Below, piece by piece: positions 1-8,309 of a stretch of 50,458 nucleotides of DNA. Both the position numbers and the translations under genes were made by a program. The DNA comes from Spirochaetales bacterium. Lineage in GTDB: Bacteria; Spirochaetota; Spirochaetia; Treponematales; Treponemataceae. Location of the stretch: NCBI GenBank assembly GCA_003246335.1, contig QKAR01000034.1:1-50458 (forward strand). Reading direction: 5' to 3'. The first letter of the stretch is position 1; each line of letters starts with the position of its first letter. The notes under the pieces were generated by a model that made no database searches, was not told the DNA's origin, and saw nothing but the letters and a program-made list of their open reading frames with translations.

Positions 1-1125
1 TCGTTCGCCGTGTCCGTGCTCGTCATTTCGTGTCCGTGCGCCCTGGGACTGGCGACTCCGACGGCCATCATGGTCGGTTCTGGAAAGGGATCCCAGAACG
101 GAATACTCGTGAAAAACGCCGAGGCGCTCGAGCTCGCGAACGCGGTCGACACGGTCATATTGGACAAAACCGGGACGATTACCGAGGGAAAGCCGCGCGT
201 TACCGATATCGTGTCGGTATCCCTGCTCGACGACAACGAGTTGCTGACGTACGCGGCTTCCATCGAGGCCCGGTCCGAGCATCCGCTCGCGTTCGCTATT
301 CTCGTTGAGGCGAAGAAATCCGGCCTCGATCTCTATCCGGTGGAAGCTTTTCGCGCGTATCCGGGCGAGGGAGTTTCCGCGGATATTCGGGGGAAGACGT
401 ATTACGCGGGAAGCCCGCGGCTTTTGGAAAAAAACGGCGTGAACGTCGGCGAGCTCATGCCGGTCATCGGCCGCTTGGCGGCCGAGGGAAAATTCCCCTT
501 CTGCTTCGGCGCGCGCGGTGAAACGCTCGGCGTCATCGCCGTTTCTGACGTGATAAAGGAAGGAAGCCGCGAGGCGGTCGCGGCCTTTAAGCGCATGGGG
601 GTCGACGTCATCATGCTGACCGGGGATAACCGGTTCACGGCGGAAGGCGTGCGAACGGCCGCGGGAATCGACCGCGTCGCGGCCGGGCTCCTGCCGGAAG
701 ATAAGGCCGAGGTCGTCAAAAAACTTCGGTCCGAGGGCCGCGTCGTCGCCATGATAGGCGACGGAATCAACGACGCGCCGGCGCTCGCCGAGGCCGACAT
801 CGGGGTCGCGATCGGCTCGGGAACCGACATCGCGATTGGCTCGGCGAGCATCGTTCTGGTGCGCGACCGCCTCGACGACGCGGTCGCCGCGCTGCGCCTC
901 GGCAAGGCCGTCATCAAGAACGTTAAGGAAAATCTTTTTTGGGCGCTTTTCTATAATTGCCTGGCGATCCCGCTCGCGGCCGGCGCCCTGTATCCCGCTT
1001 TTGGCTTGCGCTTGAACCCGATGATCGCGGCCGCCGCCATGAGCCTCAGCTCGGTTTCGGTCGTGCTCAACGCGTTGCGCTTAAATAAATTTTCGAGAGG
1101 AGTCAAACATGACGAAGGAATTTAA
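1..1125 (+). CDS. copA: Copper-translocating P-type ATPase, 3' part
   Basis: Partial gene: the frame is open from base 1, so the start and N-terminal metal-binding and first membrane segments lie outside the window. It would pump Cu(I) out of the cytoplasm using ATP. Visible in order are the CPC ion-binding motif of the transmembrane core near the beginning, the phosphorylation motif DKTGT, the hinge TGDN and [10 protein letters not shown] of the ATP-binding/actuating region, then the last two membrane helices with the YN pair and the MxxSS motif typical of the Cu(I) subgroup. The stop codon overlaps the start of the copZ-like gene by 17 bases, and a csoR gene follows, so this is a copper-responsive operon. 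Substrate Cu(I) rather than Zn/Cd is supported by CPC, YN and MxxSS together. Confidence 0.95.
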   Translation, partial: SFAVSVLVISCPCALGLATPTAIMVGSGKGSQNGILVKNAEALELANAVDTVILDKTGTITEGKPRVTDIVSVSLLDDNELLTYAASIEARSEHPLAFAILVEAKKSGLDLYPVEAFRAYPGEGVSADIRGKTYYAGSPRLLEKNGVNVGELMPVIGRLAAEGKFPFCFGARGETLGVIAVSDVIKEGSREAVAAFKRMGVDVIMLTGDNRFTAEGVRTAAGIDRVAAGLLPEDKAEVVKKLRSEGRVVAMIGDGINDAPALAEADIGVAIGSGTDIAIGSASIVLVRDRLDDAVAALRLGKAVIKNVKENLFWALFYNCLAIPLAAGALYPAFGLRLNPMIAAAAMSLSSVSVVLNALRLNKFSRGVKHDEGI

Positions 1126-1306
1126 GGTTGAGGGCATGAACTGCGGCCATTGCGCGTCGCGCGTGGAAAAGGCGGTCGTCGCCAAGGGTTTCGCCGCGAT
1201 GGTCGATTTACCGGCTAAAACGCTTTCGGTGACGGCGGACGGCCCCATCGACGACGCGGCGGTCGCGAAAGCGGTCGAGGACGCCGGCTATCGCGTCGTG
1301 CCGTGA
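1109..1306 (+). CDS. copZ: Copper chaperone, HMA domain
   Basis: Small 65-residue heavy-metal-associated domain protein. It carries the metal-binding motif GMNCGHC near residues 9-15, where the two cysteines bind Cu(I), and the usual ferredoxin-like beta-alpha-beta-beta-alpha-beta length. It would shuttle Cu(I) in the cytoplasm to the adjacent CopA ATPase. The ATG is preceded by a GAGAGG ribosome binding site that lies inside the copA reading frame; the gene overlaps copA by 17 bases and its stop codon overlaps the GTG start of the downstream regulator. Translational coupling of all three proteins is likely. Confidence 0.93.
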   Translation: MTKEFKVEGMNCGHCASRVEKAVVAKGFAAMVDLPAKTLSVTADGPIDDAAVAKAVEDAGYRVVP

Positions 1307-1575
1307 AAGAAGAAGGGGAGAAAATTTCTCGGCTCCTGCGGACCGCGCGGGGGCAGATCGACGGCATACTGAAGATGGTCGCGGAAGACCGGTATTGCGT
1401 CGATATCTCGAACCAGCTGATGGCCGCCTCGTCCATCCTGCGCAAGGCGAACGCGGAAGTGCTTCGCGCTCACCTTGAGCATTGCGTCAGCGATTCCCTG
1501 CGCCTGGACGACGCCTCGGCCCGCACGGAAAAAATCGCCGAATTCGTCGAGCTGCTGGAAAAGAACGTGCGATAA
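1303..1575 (+). CDS. csoR: CsoR-family copper-sensing repressor
   Basis: A 90-residue all-helical DUF156/CsoR protein. The Cu(I) ligand set Cys32, His57 and Cys61 has exactly the C-x24-H-x3-C spacing of CsoR, which separates it from the nickel sensor RcnR and the sulfide sensor CstR. Family knowledge: apo-CsoR binds operator DNA and Cu(I) releases it. The start is a GTG overlapping the copZ stop (GTGA). Being the last gene of the copA-copZ-csoR run it probably autoregulates the operon; the operator should lie upstream of copA and is not in this window. Confidence 0.9.
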   Translation: MKEEGEKISRLLRTARGQIDGILKMVAEDRYCVDISNQLMAASSILRKANAEVLRAHLEHCVSDSLRLDDASARTEKIAEFVELLEKNVR

Positions 1576-1583
1576 AATTACAG

Positions 1584-1612
1584 TCGACAAACGGTCGAGA
1601 CCTCGGTATACT
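1584..1612 (+). promoter_or_regulatory. Sigma70-type promoter for the GGDEF-PilZ gene
   Basis: TCGACA at 1584-1589, a 17-bp spacer, and TATACT at 1607-1612. The predicted transcription start is about 1619, giving a leader of about 22 nt before the ATG at 1641. It lies just after the csoR stop codon, so the cyclase gene probably has its own transcript. Confidence 0.6.
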
Positions 1613-1640
1613 GACGGAAAATCAAAAGTGGTGGGACACT

Positions 1641-2780
1641 ATGACAGACGTAGAATCCGCGGCTTTGCGCTCCGAAATTTTGGCGCTTCTTCGCCCGGGA
1701 GACTATTCGGCTTCGTTGGCGCCGAATGACGATTACCCGTGCGGTGATTCGTTTGCGTCCTTATTGCGATGCGTCGTTCACCTGGAATTTTCCGAGGCCG
1801 AATCGATCGCCCATTGGCGCTCAATTTTGGCCACGCTCCGGGAGCTTGAGGCCTCGGTCGGACGAAAACTCAGCGTGTACTCCGCCATAGTCGACCATTT
1901 TACCGCCAAAACATCGGCCCTTTCCAATCCATTGCTCGTCGAGGCGCTCATTTTTCGTCAAACCGAGCAAATGGCGATGGTTGATCCCCTCACGGGAGCG
2001 TTCAATCGCCGGTACATGGATCTCATCCTCAAAAAAGAATGCACGCGCTGCGAACGCTACGAAAAGTCGTTTTCCGTCTGCATTCTCGACCTTGACGATT
2101 TCAAGGCGGTAAACGACACGAAAGGCCATCTTTTTGGGGATGCCGTGCTGAAGGAATTTTCGTCTTTGTTGCTTTCCTCCGTCCGGGAGGAGGACGTGGT
2201 GTGCCGGTACGGCGGCGAGGAATTCCTCCTCGTCATGCCGGAAACCGATTCCGCCGGCGCGTATTTGTTCGCGACCCGACTGCGCGCTTTGGCGAAAGCG
2301 TCGCCGTTTTTCCGGGAAACCGGCATTACGTTTTCCGGCGGGACGGCGAGTTATCCTTCCAGCGCGCGGGATATCGAAAACCTCATTCACGCCGCCGACA
2401 CCGCCCTCTATCAGGCGAAATTCAACGGGAAGGATCGCGTGCGATCGGCTCCCGAGGATCGCAGAAAATCAAACAGGCTCGATAAATCCGTATCGTTTCG
2501 GGTGCTCGACGGACCTGCCGCGCAATCGGAAAACCGAACGCATAACATTTCCCTCGGGGGCTTTCAGTTTGAGTCCTCGGAACATTACCGCCTGCATAGC
2601 GACCTTCGCCTGATATTTCCCTCGGGCCAAACGTCCGCGGACGCGGAAGTGGAGGGTCAGATTACGTGGGTCCGGCGGCTGAAGGGCCGTAACGTGTACG
2701 GCGTGCGCTTTATGGACGAGCAAGTCGGCTTACGGGCCGAGTTGGACGAGACGCAAGGCTCGGTCGCCCAAACGCTGTAG
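1641..2780 (+). CDS. Diguanylate cyclase with C-terminal PilZ domain
   Basis: A 379-residue cytoplasmic protein with no membrane segment or signal peptide. Residues 1 to about 105 are an alpha-helical region of no recognised family. A GGDEF domain follows, with the active-site motif GGEEF at 191-195 and a complete RxxD inhibitory site (REED) five residues upstream, so it should make c-di-GMP and be product-inhibited. The C-terminus from about residue 270 is a PilZ domain: RKSNR at 275-279 fits RxxxR and N302-I-S-L-G-G fits (D/N)xSxxG. One chain therefore both makes and binds c-di-GMP. The ATG at 1641 was chosen because the frame upstream of it overlaps csoR and the promoter. Confidence 0.9.
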   Translation: MTDVESAALRSEILALLRPGDYSASLAPNDDYPCGDSFASLLRCVVHLEFSEAESIAHWRSILATLRELEASVGRKLSVYSAIVDHFTAKTSALSNPLLVEALIFRQTEQMAMVDPLTGAFNRRYMDLILKKECTRCERYEKSFSVCILDLDDFKAVNDTKGHLFGDAVLKEFSSLLLSSVREEDVVCRYGGEEFLLVMPETDSAGAYLFATRLRALAKASPFFRETGITFSGGTASYPSSARDIENLIHAADTALYQAKFNGKDRVRSAPEDRRKSNRLDKSVSFRVLDGPAAQSENRTHNISLGGFQFESSEHYRLHSDLRLIFPSGQTSADAEVEGQITWVRRLKGRNVYGVRFMDEQVGLRAELDETQGSVAQTL

Positions 2781-2792
2781 ATTAAGGTATTC

Positions 2793-3665
2793 GTGGAAAG
2801 AATATATATCGAGATCACGAATGCCTGTAATTTGGCCTGTCCGTTTTGCCCCCCGCATTCGCGCGGGTCCTCTTTCATGTCGGTAGAAAATTTTAAGGCG
2901 ATACTCCGCTCTCTGCGCGGTTCGGCCAAGCTCCTGTATTTTCACGTGAAAGGGGAGCCGTTGCTGCATCCCGATTTGCCCGCGTTTCTCGATATCGCCG
3001 CGACCGGGGGGGTCAGCGTCGCGCTGACGACGAACGGCACGAATCTAGCCGGCGCCGTGGGCGCGCTTTCCTCCCGCGCGAACTTGCGCCGGGTCAACGT
3101 GTCGCTTCAGGCCGTGGCCGGAATGGGCGAGACGATGCGCGACGCGTATCTCGCGAACGCCCTTTTGGCGGCTCGCGAGCTTTGCCGCAGCATGACCCCG
3201 TCGAATCCCGATTTCCTCGCGAGCCTGCGCCTGTGGACGAAAGAGACCGCCGAGACCGCGCGAACCGTCGCGTCCATAGAGGCGTTTTTCGGTTTGGGAT
3301 CGGGCGCACTCGCCGAGGGATTGCGGGGCAAAAACGGGTTCGTGATCGAGCCGGGAATCGCGGTTCACGCGGCCGAGACTTTCGAGTGGCCAAGCCTCGA
3401 CGCGCCCGATCGCGGCGGGCGAGGATTCTGCCGCGGGCTCCGCGACCAAGTGGGAGTTTTAGTGGACGGGACCGTCGTGCCGTGCTGTCTCGACGGCTCG
3501 GGCGTCGTCGCCCTCGGTAACGCGCTCGAAACCCCCCTCCCCGAAATTCTCTCGTCGGCGCGCGCCCGCGCGATATACGACGGCTTTTCGGCCCGACGCG
3601 TCGTTGAGCCGCTCTGCCGCCGCTGCGGCTATCGAACGCGGTTTTCCCGCCCGTCCGACCGATAA
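2793..3665 (+). CDS. Radical SAM protein with SPASM-like C-terminus
   Basis: A 290-residue radical S-adenosylmethionine protein. The N-terminus has Cys12, Cys16 and Cys19 in the CxxxCxxC arrangement that holds the 4Fe-4S cluster for SAM cleavage, followed by a GEP motif (KGEPLLHPD). The C-terminal 70 residues hold further cysteines (CRGL, VPCCLD, CRRCGY), a SPASM-like pattern that would bind one or more auxiliary Fe-S clusters. Family members modify peptides or act as maturases, but no precursor peptide or target gene is recognisable nearby, so the substrate is unknown. The start is GTG at 2793 with a weak AAGGT site, 12 bases after the preceding stop. Confidence 0.8.
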   Translation: MERIYIEITNACNLACPFCPPHSRGSSFMSVENFKAILRSLRGSAKLLYFHVKGEPLLHPDLPAFLDIAATGGVSVALTTNGTNLAGAVGALSSRANLRRVNVSLQAVAGMGETMRDAYLANALLAARELCRSMTPSNPDFLASLRLWTKETAETARTVASIEAFFGLGSGALAEGLRGKNGFVIEPGIAVHAAETFEWPSLDAPDRGGRGFCRGLRDQVGVLVDGTVVPCCLDGSGVVALGNALETPLPEILSSARARAIYDGFSARRVVEPLCRRCGYRTRFSRPSDR

Positions 3666-3729
3666 AAAATCGGGGTTTGGCAACTTTCGCGCGTTTCACG
3701 GTGTCGAATACGGCAACGAGGAGCGAGCC

Positions 3730-4428
3730 ATGAATCTTGAAAAAAGACACATAACCGTTTGGGGCGACTCAATCCTGAAGGGCGTAGTCCTTGACGAGGG
3801 GACCTCGACGTATCGCGTATGCCCCGACAACGCGGTTTCCCGATTCGCCGACGCGACGCGGGCGATAATAGCGAATCACGCGAGTTTCGGCATGACCGCC
3901 ACCAAGGCACGAGAGCGAATCCTTCGCTCGATAGAGCGCACTCCCCCACGCCCCGACGACATCGTCCTCGTCGAATTCGGCGGAAACGATTGCGACTATC
4001 ACTGGACCGACATATCCGCCCGTCCCGAGGAGCATCACGAGCCGAAAACGCCGATAGAGCTTTTTGGCAGGACACTGCAGGAGATCGTCGACGTATTTAA
4101 GAATTTCGATATTTTGCCGGTATTGATGACGCTGCCCCCGTTGGACCCGAATCGCTATCTTGATTGGGTTTCTCGCGGCCTTAACCGCGCGCGCATCCTA
4201 AAATGGCTCGACGACGTCAATAAAATTTACCGTTGGCAGGAGGCGTATAATGACATCGTGGCGGAGACTGCGCAGTCGAACGGCCTGCGGCTCATCGACG
4301 TTCGCAAGGATTTTCTCGTGAGCGAGCGGTATTCGTCCCTCATTTGCGGTGACGGCATCCATCCGAGCCCGAGCGGGCAAGAAACGATTTTTAAATCTTT
4401 CATAAATTACGCCGCGACGTCAGCCTGA
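3730..4428 (+). CDS. SGNH/GDSL-family hydrolase
   Basis: A 232-residue esterase-type hydrolase. Block I is GDS at 12-14 with nucleophile Ser14, the block III asparagine is in GGND (Asn86), and block V is D208-G-I-H211, so the catalytic set is complete. There is no signal peptide, so it should act in the cytoplasm, on an ester of unknown identity. The start ATG at 3730 has a GAGGAG ribosome site; an in-frame extension upstream would overlap the radical SAM gene and is not needed. It precedes an acyltransferase gene, which would fit lipid or acyl-ester turnover, but that link is only positional. Confidence 0.8.
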   Translation: MNLEKRHITVWGDSILKGVVLDEGTSTYRVCPDNAVSRFADATRAIIANHASFGMTATKARERILRSIERTPPRPDDIVLVEFGGNDCDYHWTDISARPEEHHEPKTPIELFGRTLQEIVDVFKNFDILPVLMTLPPLDPNRYLDWVSRGLNRARILKWLDDVNKIYRWQEAYNDIVAETAQSNGLRLIDVRKDFLVSERYSSLICGDGIHPSPSGQETIFKSFINYAATSA

Positions 4429-4443
4429 ATTCCCCCGTCGGGA

Positions 4444-4472
4444 TTTTCCAAAGCCCTTTTTTCGTGTAAAAT
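4444..4472 (+). promoter_or_regulatory. Possible promoter for the PlsC-like gene
   Basis: TTTTCC at 4444-4449, a 17-bp spacer and TAAAAT at 4467-4472, in the 65-bp gap between two same-strand genes. The -35 box is poor. The AT-rich stretch stands out from the GC-rich surroundings. Confidence 0.35.
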
Positions 4473-4493
4473 GGGGTAAACGGAGAGAAAAAC

Positions 4494-5210
4494 ATGTTCA
4501 GCACGACGAGGGCTTTTTTTAAAATCGCGGCATACTTACTGAGGACTAAAAAGTCGCTGACGCAGGCGCGGAAATTCGAGCGCGAGGGGAAAATATCCGA
4601 GCGCGACGCGATCGTCAATCAGCTCGTTCCCGATTGGGCCCGCTACGTCGTGAGCACGACCGGTTCCTCCGTCGAGATCGTCGGCGCCGAGCATGTCCCG
4701 ACGGATACGGCGGTCGTGTTCGTAGGAAACCATCAGGGCTATTTCGACATCCCGATCCTTTTGGGCTTCGTCCCGAAACCGAAAGCCTTCATCTCGAAAA
4801 TCGAGATTTTAAAAGTCCCCGTGCTTTCCGGCTGGATGGAAATGATGCAGTGCACGTTCCTCGACCGAAAAAACATGCGCCAATCGATCAAGGCGATGGA
4901 CGAGGCGGTTCAAACCGTCAAAAAGGGCTACTCGCTCGTCATTTTCCCGGAAGGTACCCGAAGCCGCGGCGGTCCCGTCGCGGAGTTCAAGGCGGGAAGC
5001 TTTAAGCTCGCGGTCAAGGCCGGCGTCCCCATCGTTCCCGTCACCATCGACGGGTCGTGGCGCATTTACGAGGGCTCAAAAAAAGTCGCGCCCGCCCACG
5101 TTCGCGTAACCCTTCACGAGCCCATCCCCACGGCGAATATTTCCCGCGAGGAGTTGCAGTCCCTCGCGGAGCGGACGCGAGCGGTCATCGTTTCTAAACT
5201 CGAGGGCTGA
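4494..5210 (+). CDS. plsC: 1-acyl-glycerol-3-phosphate acyltransferase (PlsC family)
   Basis: A 238-residue acyltransferase. It has the catalytic HxxxxD motif (His80 and Asp85, in NHQGYFD) and the phosphate-binding FPEGTRSR motif from Phe151. Family role: moves a fatty acyl group to lysophosphatidate to make phosphatidate for membrane phospholipids at the inner membrane. Length and motif spacing are typical of PlsC. The ATG follows a GGAGAG site at good spacing. The next gene, a HAD phosphatase, starts 3 bases after the stop, so the two are co-transcribed. Other lysophospholipid acyltransferases of the same superfamily cannot be excluded. Confidence 0.85.
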   Translation: MFSTTRAFFKIAAYLLRTKKSLTQARKFEREGKISERDAIVNQLVPDWARYVVSTTGSSVEIVGAEHVPTDTAVVFVGNHQGYFDIPILLGFVPKPKAFISKIEILKVPVLSGWMEMMQCTFLDRKNMRQSIKAMDEAVQTVKKGYSLVIFPEGTRSRGGPVAEFKAGSFKLAVKAGVPIVPVTIDGSWRIYEGSKKVAPAHVRVTLHEPIPTANISREELQSLAERTRAVIVSKLEG

Positions 5211-5213
5211 CGC

Positions 5214-5969
5214 ATGCCCGATGATCGATGGCTTCTCGTATGCGATATCGATCACACCATCCTCGACCCTGAGCTGCGAAATCCCGGACTCGCGGAGCTT
5301 AATAAATTTTTGGCCGATTGCCGGGACCATGTCTCCTTCGCGCTTTCTTCCGGCAGATCCCTGGACGGCATTGCGCCGATCGCCGACGGCTTCCCGATCT
5401 GCAAGCCCGATTGGATCATCGCGAACGTCGGGACTTCGCTCTACTCAGGCCTGACCGAGGACACCGAGGACGAGGTTTGGCGCGCGCGGATGACCCGCGA
5501 GTGGGGCAGGGCGGAGATTCGCGCGGCTCTCGCCGATTGTCCCGGGCTCGTCGAGCAGGAATCGTCGGCGCAAGGCTCGTGCAAACTTTCGTATTATTTT
5601 ACCGCGCCCGTGCCCGTCGTGCTGCCCGTTTTGCGCCGACGACTCATGCCGTGGATTCTTTCCAGTAAATTCGCCGTCACGCTCGATCGGTATCTCGACG
5701 TCATGCCCATCTGGGGCGGCAAAGGGGCCCCCGTCGAGTACCTCGCGCTCAAAGAGGACATTCCCCGCGATCGCGTGGTCGTGTGCGGGGATTCGGGCAA
5801 CGACCGCGACATGATTTCGCTCGGCTTCAAGTCGATCGTCGTCGCGAACCATTCCCCCGATCTCGACGACCTTCGCGTTTTCCCGAACGTGTATTTCGCC
5901 GAGCGCGACGCCGCGTTGGGCGTGCTCGAGGGGCTTTCCCATTTTTTCGTCGGGGTTTCAAAAAAATGA
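5214..5969 (+). CDS. HAD-superfamily phosphatase, sucrose-phosphatase-like
   Basis: A 251-residue HAD hydrolase of the Cof/sucrose-6-phosphatase (IIB cap) type. Motif I is D11-I-D13 with Asp11 as the expected nucleophile, and motif IV is GDSGND at 192-197. The overall size and the late GDSGND with a cap domain between resemble sucrose-phosphate or mannosyl-phosphoglycerate phosphatases. Family role: removal of phosphate from a sugar phosphate in the cytoplasm. No glycosyl-phosphate synthase gene is adjacent, so the substrate is not defined by context. The start ATG is 3 bases after the plsC-like stop. Confidence 0.75.
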   Translation: MPDDRWLLVCDIDHTILDPELRNPGLAELNKFLADCRDHVSFALSSGRSLDGIAPIADGFPICKPDWIIANVGTSLYSGLTEDTEDEVWRARMTREWGRAEIRAALADCPGLVEQESSAQGSCKLSYYFTAPVPVVLPVLRRRLMPWILSSKFAVTLDRYLDVMPIWGGKGAPVEYLALKEDIPRDRVVVCGDSGNDRDMISLGFKSIVVANHSPDLDDLRVFPNVYFAERDAALGVLEGLSHFFVGVSKK

Positions 5970-6012
5970 GGCCGTTCGCGCCGCGCGTTTCGCGGGGAGC
6001 CGTTCCGCGCCC

Positions 6013-6393
6013 ATGCTAAGGGAATTCGTCCGCGTCCGTCAGGAAGAAACCGGCTTTCGCCGACTTTTCACCGATGAGCTGTTCGATCTGTACGTGTGGT
6101 ACGAGGATAGGACGCGCGCGCGCATGATCGGCTTTCAACTCGTCTATCGGTCGGGTCTCGACGAAAAGGCCCTTACGTGGACCGAGCGCGACGGGTTCCT
6201 CCACACGAAAGTCGACGACGGCGACCGAAAGACGAACCAGTCTCCCATTCTCGTCCAAGACGGCCTTTTCGCTTACGCGGACGTGCATCGCGAGCTTTCG
6301 CTCCGCGTCGCCGACCTTGAGCCGGATGTGCGCGATTTCGTCATGGAAAAAATCGAGTCCTGCGCTGACGACGGCCGCATCGCGCTCCGATAA
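6013..6393 (+). CDS. Small protein of unknown function
   Basis: A 126-residue protein I do not recognise. It is soluble, rich in charged and aromatic residues (FDLYVWYED near residue 25, then an amphipathic pattern), without signal peptide, cysteine motif or known nucleotide-binding loop. The mixed beta-strand pattern and regular codon use like its neighbours argue for a real gene. It starts 43 bases after the HAD phosphatase and ends 93 bases before the sensor kinase. No obvious strong ribosome site precedes the ATG. Function unknown. Confidence 0.6.
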   Translation: MLREFVRVRQEETGFRRLFTDELFDLYVWYEDRTRARMIGFQLVYRSGLDEKALTWTERDGFLHTKVDDGDRKTNQSPILVQDGLFAYADVHRELSLRVADLEPDVRDFVMEKIESCADDGRIALR

Positions 6394-6449
6394 CCGGTAG
6401 AAAGGTCAATGAAGCGTAGTTTCGGCATCCCTTTCCGGGCCTCCCGTCC

Positions 6450-6479
6450 TTGACGGAAAGCCGTCCGAATTTTTATACT
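6450..6479 (+). promoter_or_regulatory. Promoter for the first YesM/YesN pair, leaderless type
   Basis: TTGACG at 6450-6455, an 18-bp spacer, and TATACT at 6474-6479. The ATG of the sensor kinase is at 6486, where transcription should begin, and no Shine-Dalgarno precedes it. A short inverted repeat GACGG-AAAG-CCGTC (6452-6465) sits between the two boxes and overlaps the -35; it could be an operator or a weak terminator of the upstream gene. Confidence 0.7.
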
Positions 6480-6485
6480 GCGGGC

Positions 6486-8309
6486 ATGGGAGAAAAACCC
6501 GAGCCGCGCCTTCCGGGCGGTTATACCATCGCGGCGCGGCACCTCGTTTCCTTCTTGTTTCTCATCGCGTTGCCCACTCTCGTCGTCATCCTGCTCACCG
6601 GCTACGCGTTTCGGGGCGAGATCGTCCGCATCACGACGGAGCAGCGGTTGGGCTCGCTCGAGCAAACGTCGGCGGGCATCGACGAGGGGGCGCAGGAATT
6701 CGCGCTCATGGCTGCCTCTCTCGTCTCCGACCGCAGCCTGACCGCGCAAACCGGCGCGTACGCCCTCGCGCGCGCGTATGACCAGCGGTACCTCATATCA
6801 CTCTCGCTCGACGAAATTTTCAATCGGTATTTCATCACGTCACGGCAACTTGGCTCCTTTTTCGTTTTTTTCAGCGACGGCAGCGGGCCCTATAAATGCA
6901 GGAATTATTCCGGCGTCGAGTTCAGCGACCGTGAGCTGCGCTCTTTTCTGTCCGAAGGCGCCGTCCGCCCCGGCTTCGTAAAATTTCTCGACACCGCCGG
7001 ACCCGCCGTTTCCTTGCCCGGCGAGACTCCCTCGATCTCTCTCGTCATAACCATGCCGCGCGAGACGTCGGCCGTTTCGGGTCTCGGGGGGCTCCTGCTC
7101 TCGTTTCGGCAATCCCAGCTCGGCGACTTTATCGCGCAGAAAAACGACGTCTCCACGGCGAACGGAAAATACCGATCGACGACGTTTCTCGTCGGGACGA
7201 ACGGCCTCGTGCTCGCCTCAAGCGACGTCTCTTTGGTAGGGGCCGATTTTGACGCGGTAAAGTCGTCTCTCGGCGGCCGGTTCGTCGTGCTCGAGCGGGG
7301 AGTCGCGACGCCGAAATGGAGGATCGCCGAGGCGATCGACATAAAAAGCCTCACCTCCCGCGTGGACGCGCTCATGCTGTACGTCTACGCGGCGCTCATC
7401 GTCATTCTCGCGCTGTCGCTCGGGTACAACACTCTTTTTTATCGGCAGATCGTATCCCCCCTGCACGCGCTCGCGCGCGAGATGGGCGCGGTGTCGACGG
7501 AAAATTTCTCCGCGCGGGTCGAGCCTTGCCGGTTCCCCGAGCTCAATAGCCTCGGCGATTCCTTTAACGTTATGGTCGCGGAAGTGGCGACGCTGACGGA
7601 TGAAATTAAGGCGGAGCAGGCCGAGCGGGTGAAAAGCGAGATCGAGGCCCTGCGGTACCAGCTCAACCCGCACTTCCTGTGCAACACGCTTAACTCGATT
7701 CGCATGATGGCCCTCATCTCGAAAAACGAGGCCATCTCGAAGATGACCGCCTCCCTCATGACGATCACCGAGGACAACCTCGGCCGCGACGACACAATTT
7801 ACCCGCTGTCGCGCGAGCTCAAGAACATCGATAGCTACGTGTACATCATGAAAGTCCGCTACGGGGACAGTTTCGAATTTTTCAAGGACGTGGACTCTTC
7901 GCTTCTCTCTCTCGGCGTCCCGTCGATGATCCTGCAGCCGCTCGTCGAGAATTCGATATTGCACGGGCTGCACGGGCTTCCCCGGCAGGGCTCGATCACC
8001 GTCGCCGCCGCGATCGAGGGCGACTCGCTTCGACTCGACGTGCGCGACAACGGCTTCGGGATGGACGAGGAGCGGCTCGAGCGAATTTTCGACCCTCAGG
8101 GTTCGGGCTCGCGGGGACTCAATCGCATCGGGCTCTACAACGTTCGCAGAAGGCTCGTTCTCCTATACGGGCCGGCTCGGGACATTCGCGTCTCCAGCTA
8201 TCCGGGAGAGGGAACTGTCGTGACGCTCATGCTTCCCATCCTCGACCCGCCCGAAGAGCCGACCGTTTCCTCCATTGGCGTCTCTCGCGAGGGTTCTGCC
8301 CATGATTGA
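6486..8309 (+). CDS. YesM-type sensor histidine kinase
   Basis: A 607-residue inner-membrane kinase. TM1 is at about residues 20-42, followed by an extracytoplasmic region of about 250 residues (Cache-like size, not proven), TM2 at about 300-320, HAMP, then the His_kinase domain with phosphoacceptor His396 in LNPHFLCNTLN and a HATPase domain with VENSILHG and DNGFGM. It would sense an extracellular sugar signal and phosphorylate the adjacent AraC-type regulator, whose gene overlaps by 8 bases. Placement directly before a sugar ABC importer and two glycosidase genes indicates control of oligosaccharide use. The ATG at 6486 lies 6 bases after the -10 box. Confidence 0.92.
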   Translation: MGEKPEPRLPGGYTIAARHLVSFLFLIALPTLVVILLTGYAFRGEIVRITTEQRLGSLEQTSAGIDEGAQEFALMAASLVSDRSLTAQTGAYALARAYDQRYLISLSLDEIFNRYFITSRQLGSFFVFFSDGSGPYKCRNYSGVEFSDRELRSFLSEGAVRPGFVKFLDTAGPAVSLPGETPSISLVITMPRETSAVSGLGGLLLSFRQSQLGDFIAQKNDVSTANGKYRSTTFLVGTNGLVLASSDVSLVGADFDAVKSSLGGRFVVLERGVATPKWRIAEAIDIKSLTSRVDALMLYVYAALIVILALSLGYNTLFYRQIVSPLHALAREMGAVSTENFSARVEPCRFPELNSLGDSFNVMVAEVATLTDEIKAEQAERVKSEIEALRYQLNPHFLCNTLNSIRMMALISKNEAISKMTASLMTITEDNLGRDDTIYPLSRELKNIDSYVYIMKVRYGDSFEFFKDVDSSLLSLGVPSMILQPLVENSILHGLHGLPRQGSITVAAAIEGDSLRLDVRDNGFGMDEERLERIFDPQGSGSRGLNRIGLYNVRRRLVLLYGPARDIRVSSYPGEGTVVTLMLPILDPPEEPTVSSIGVSREGSAHD

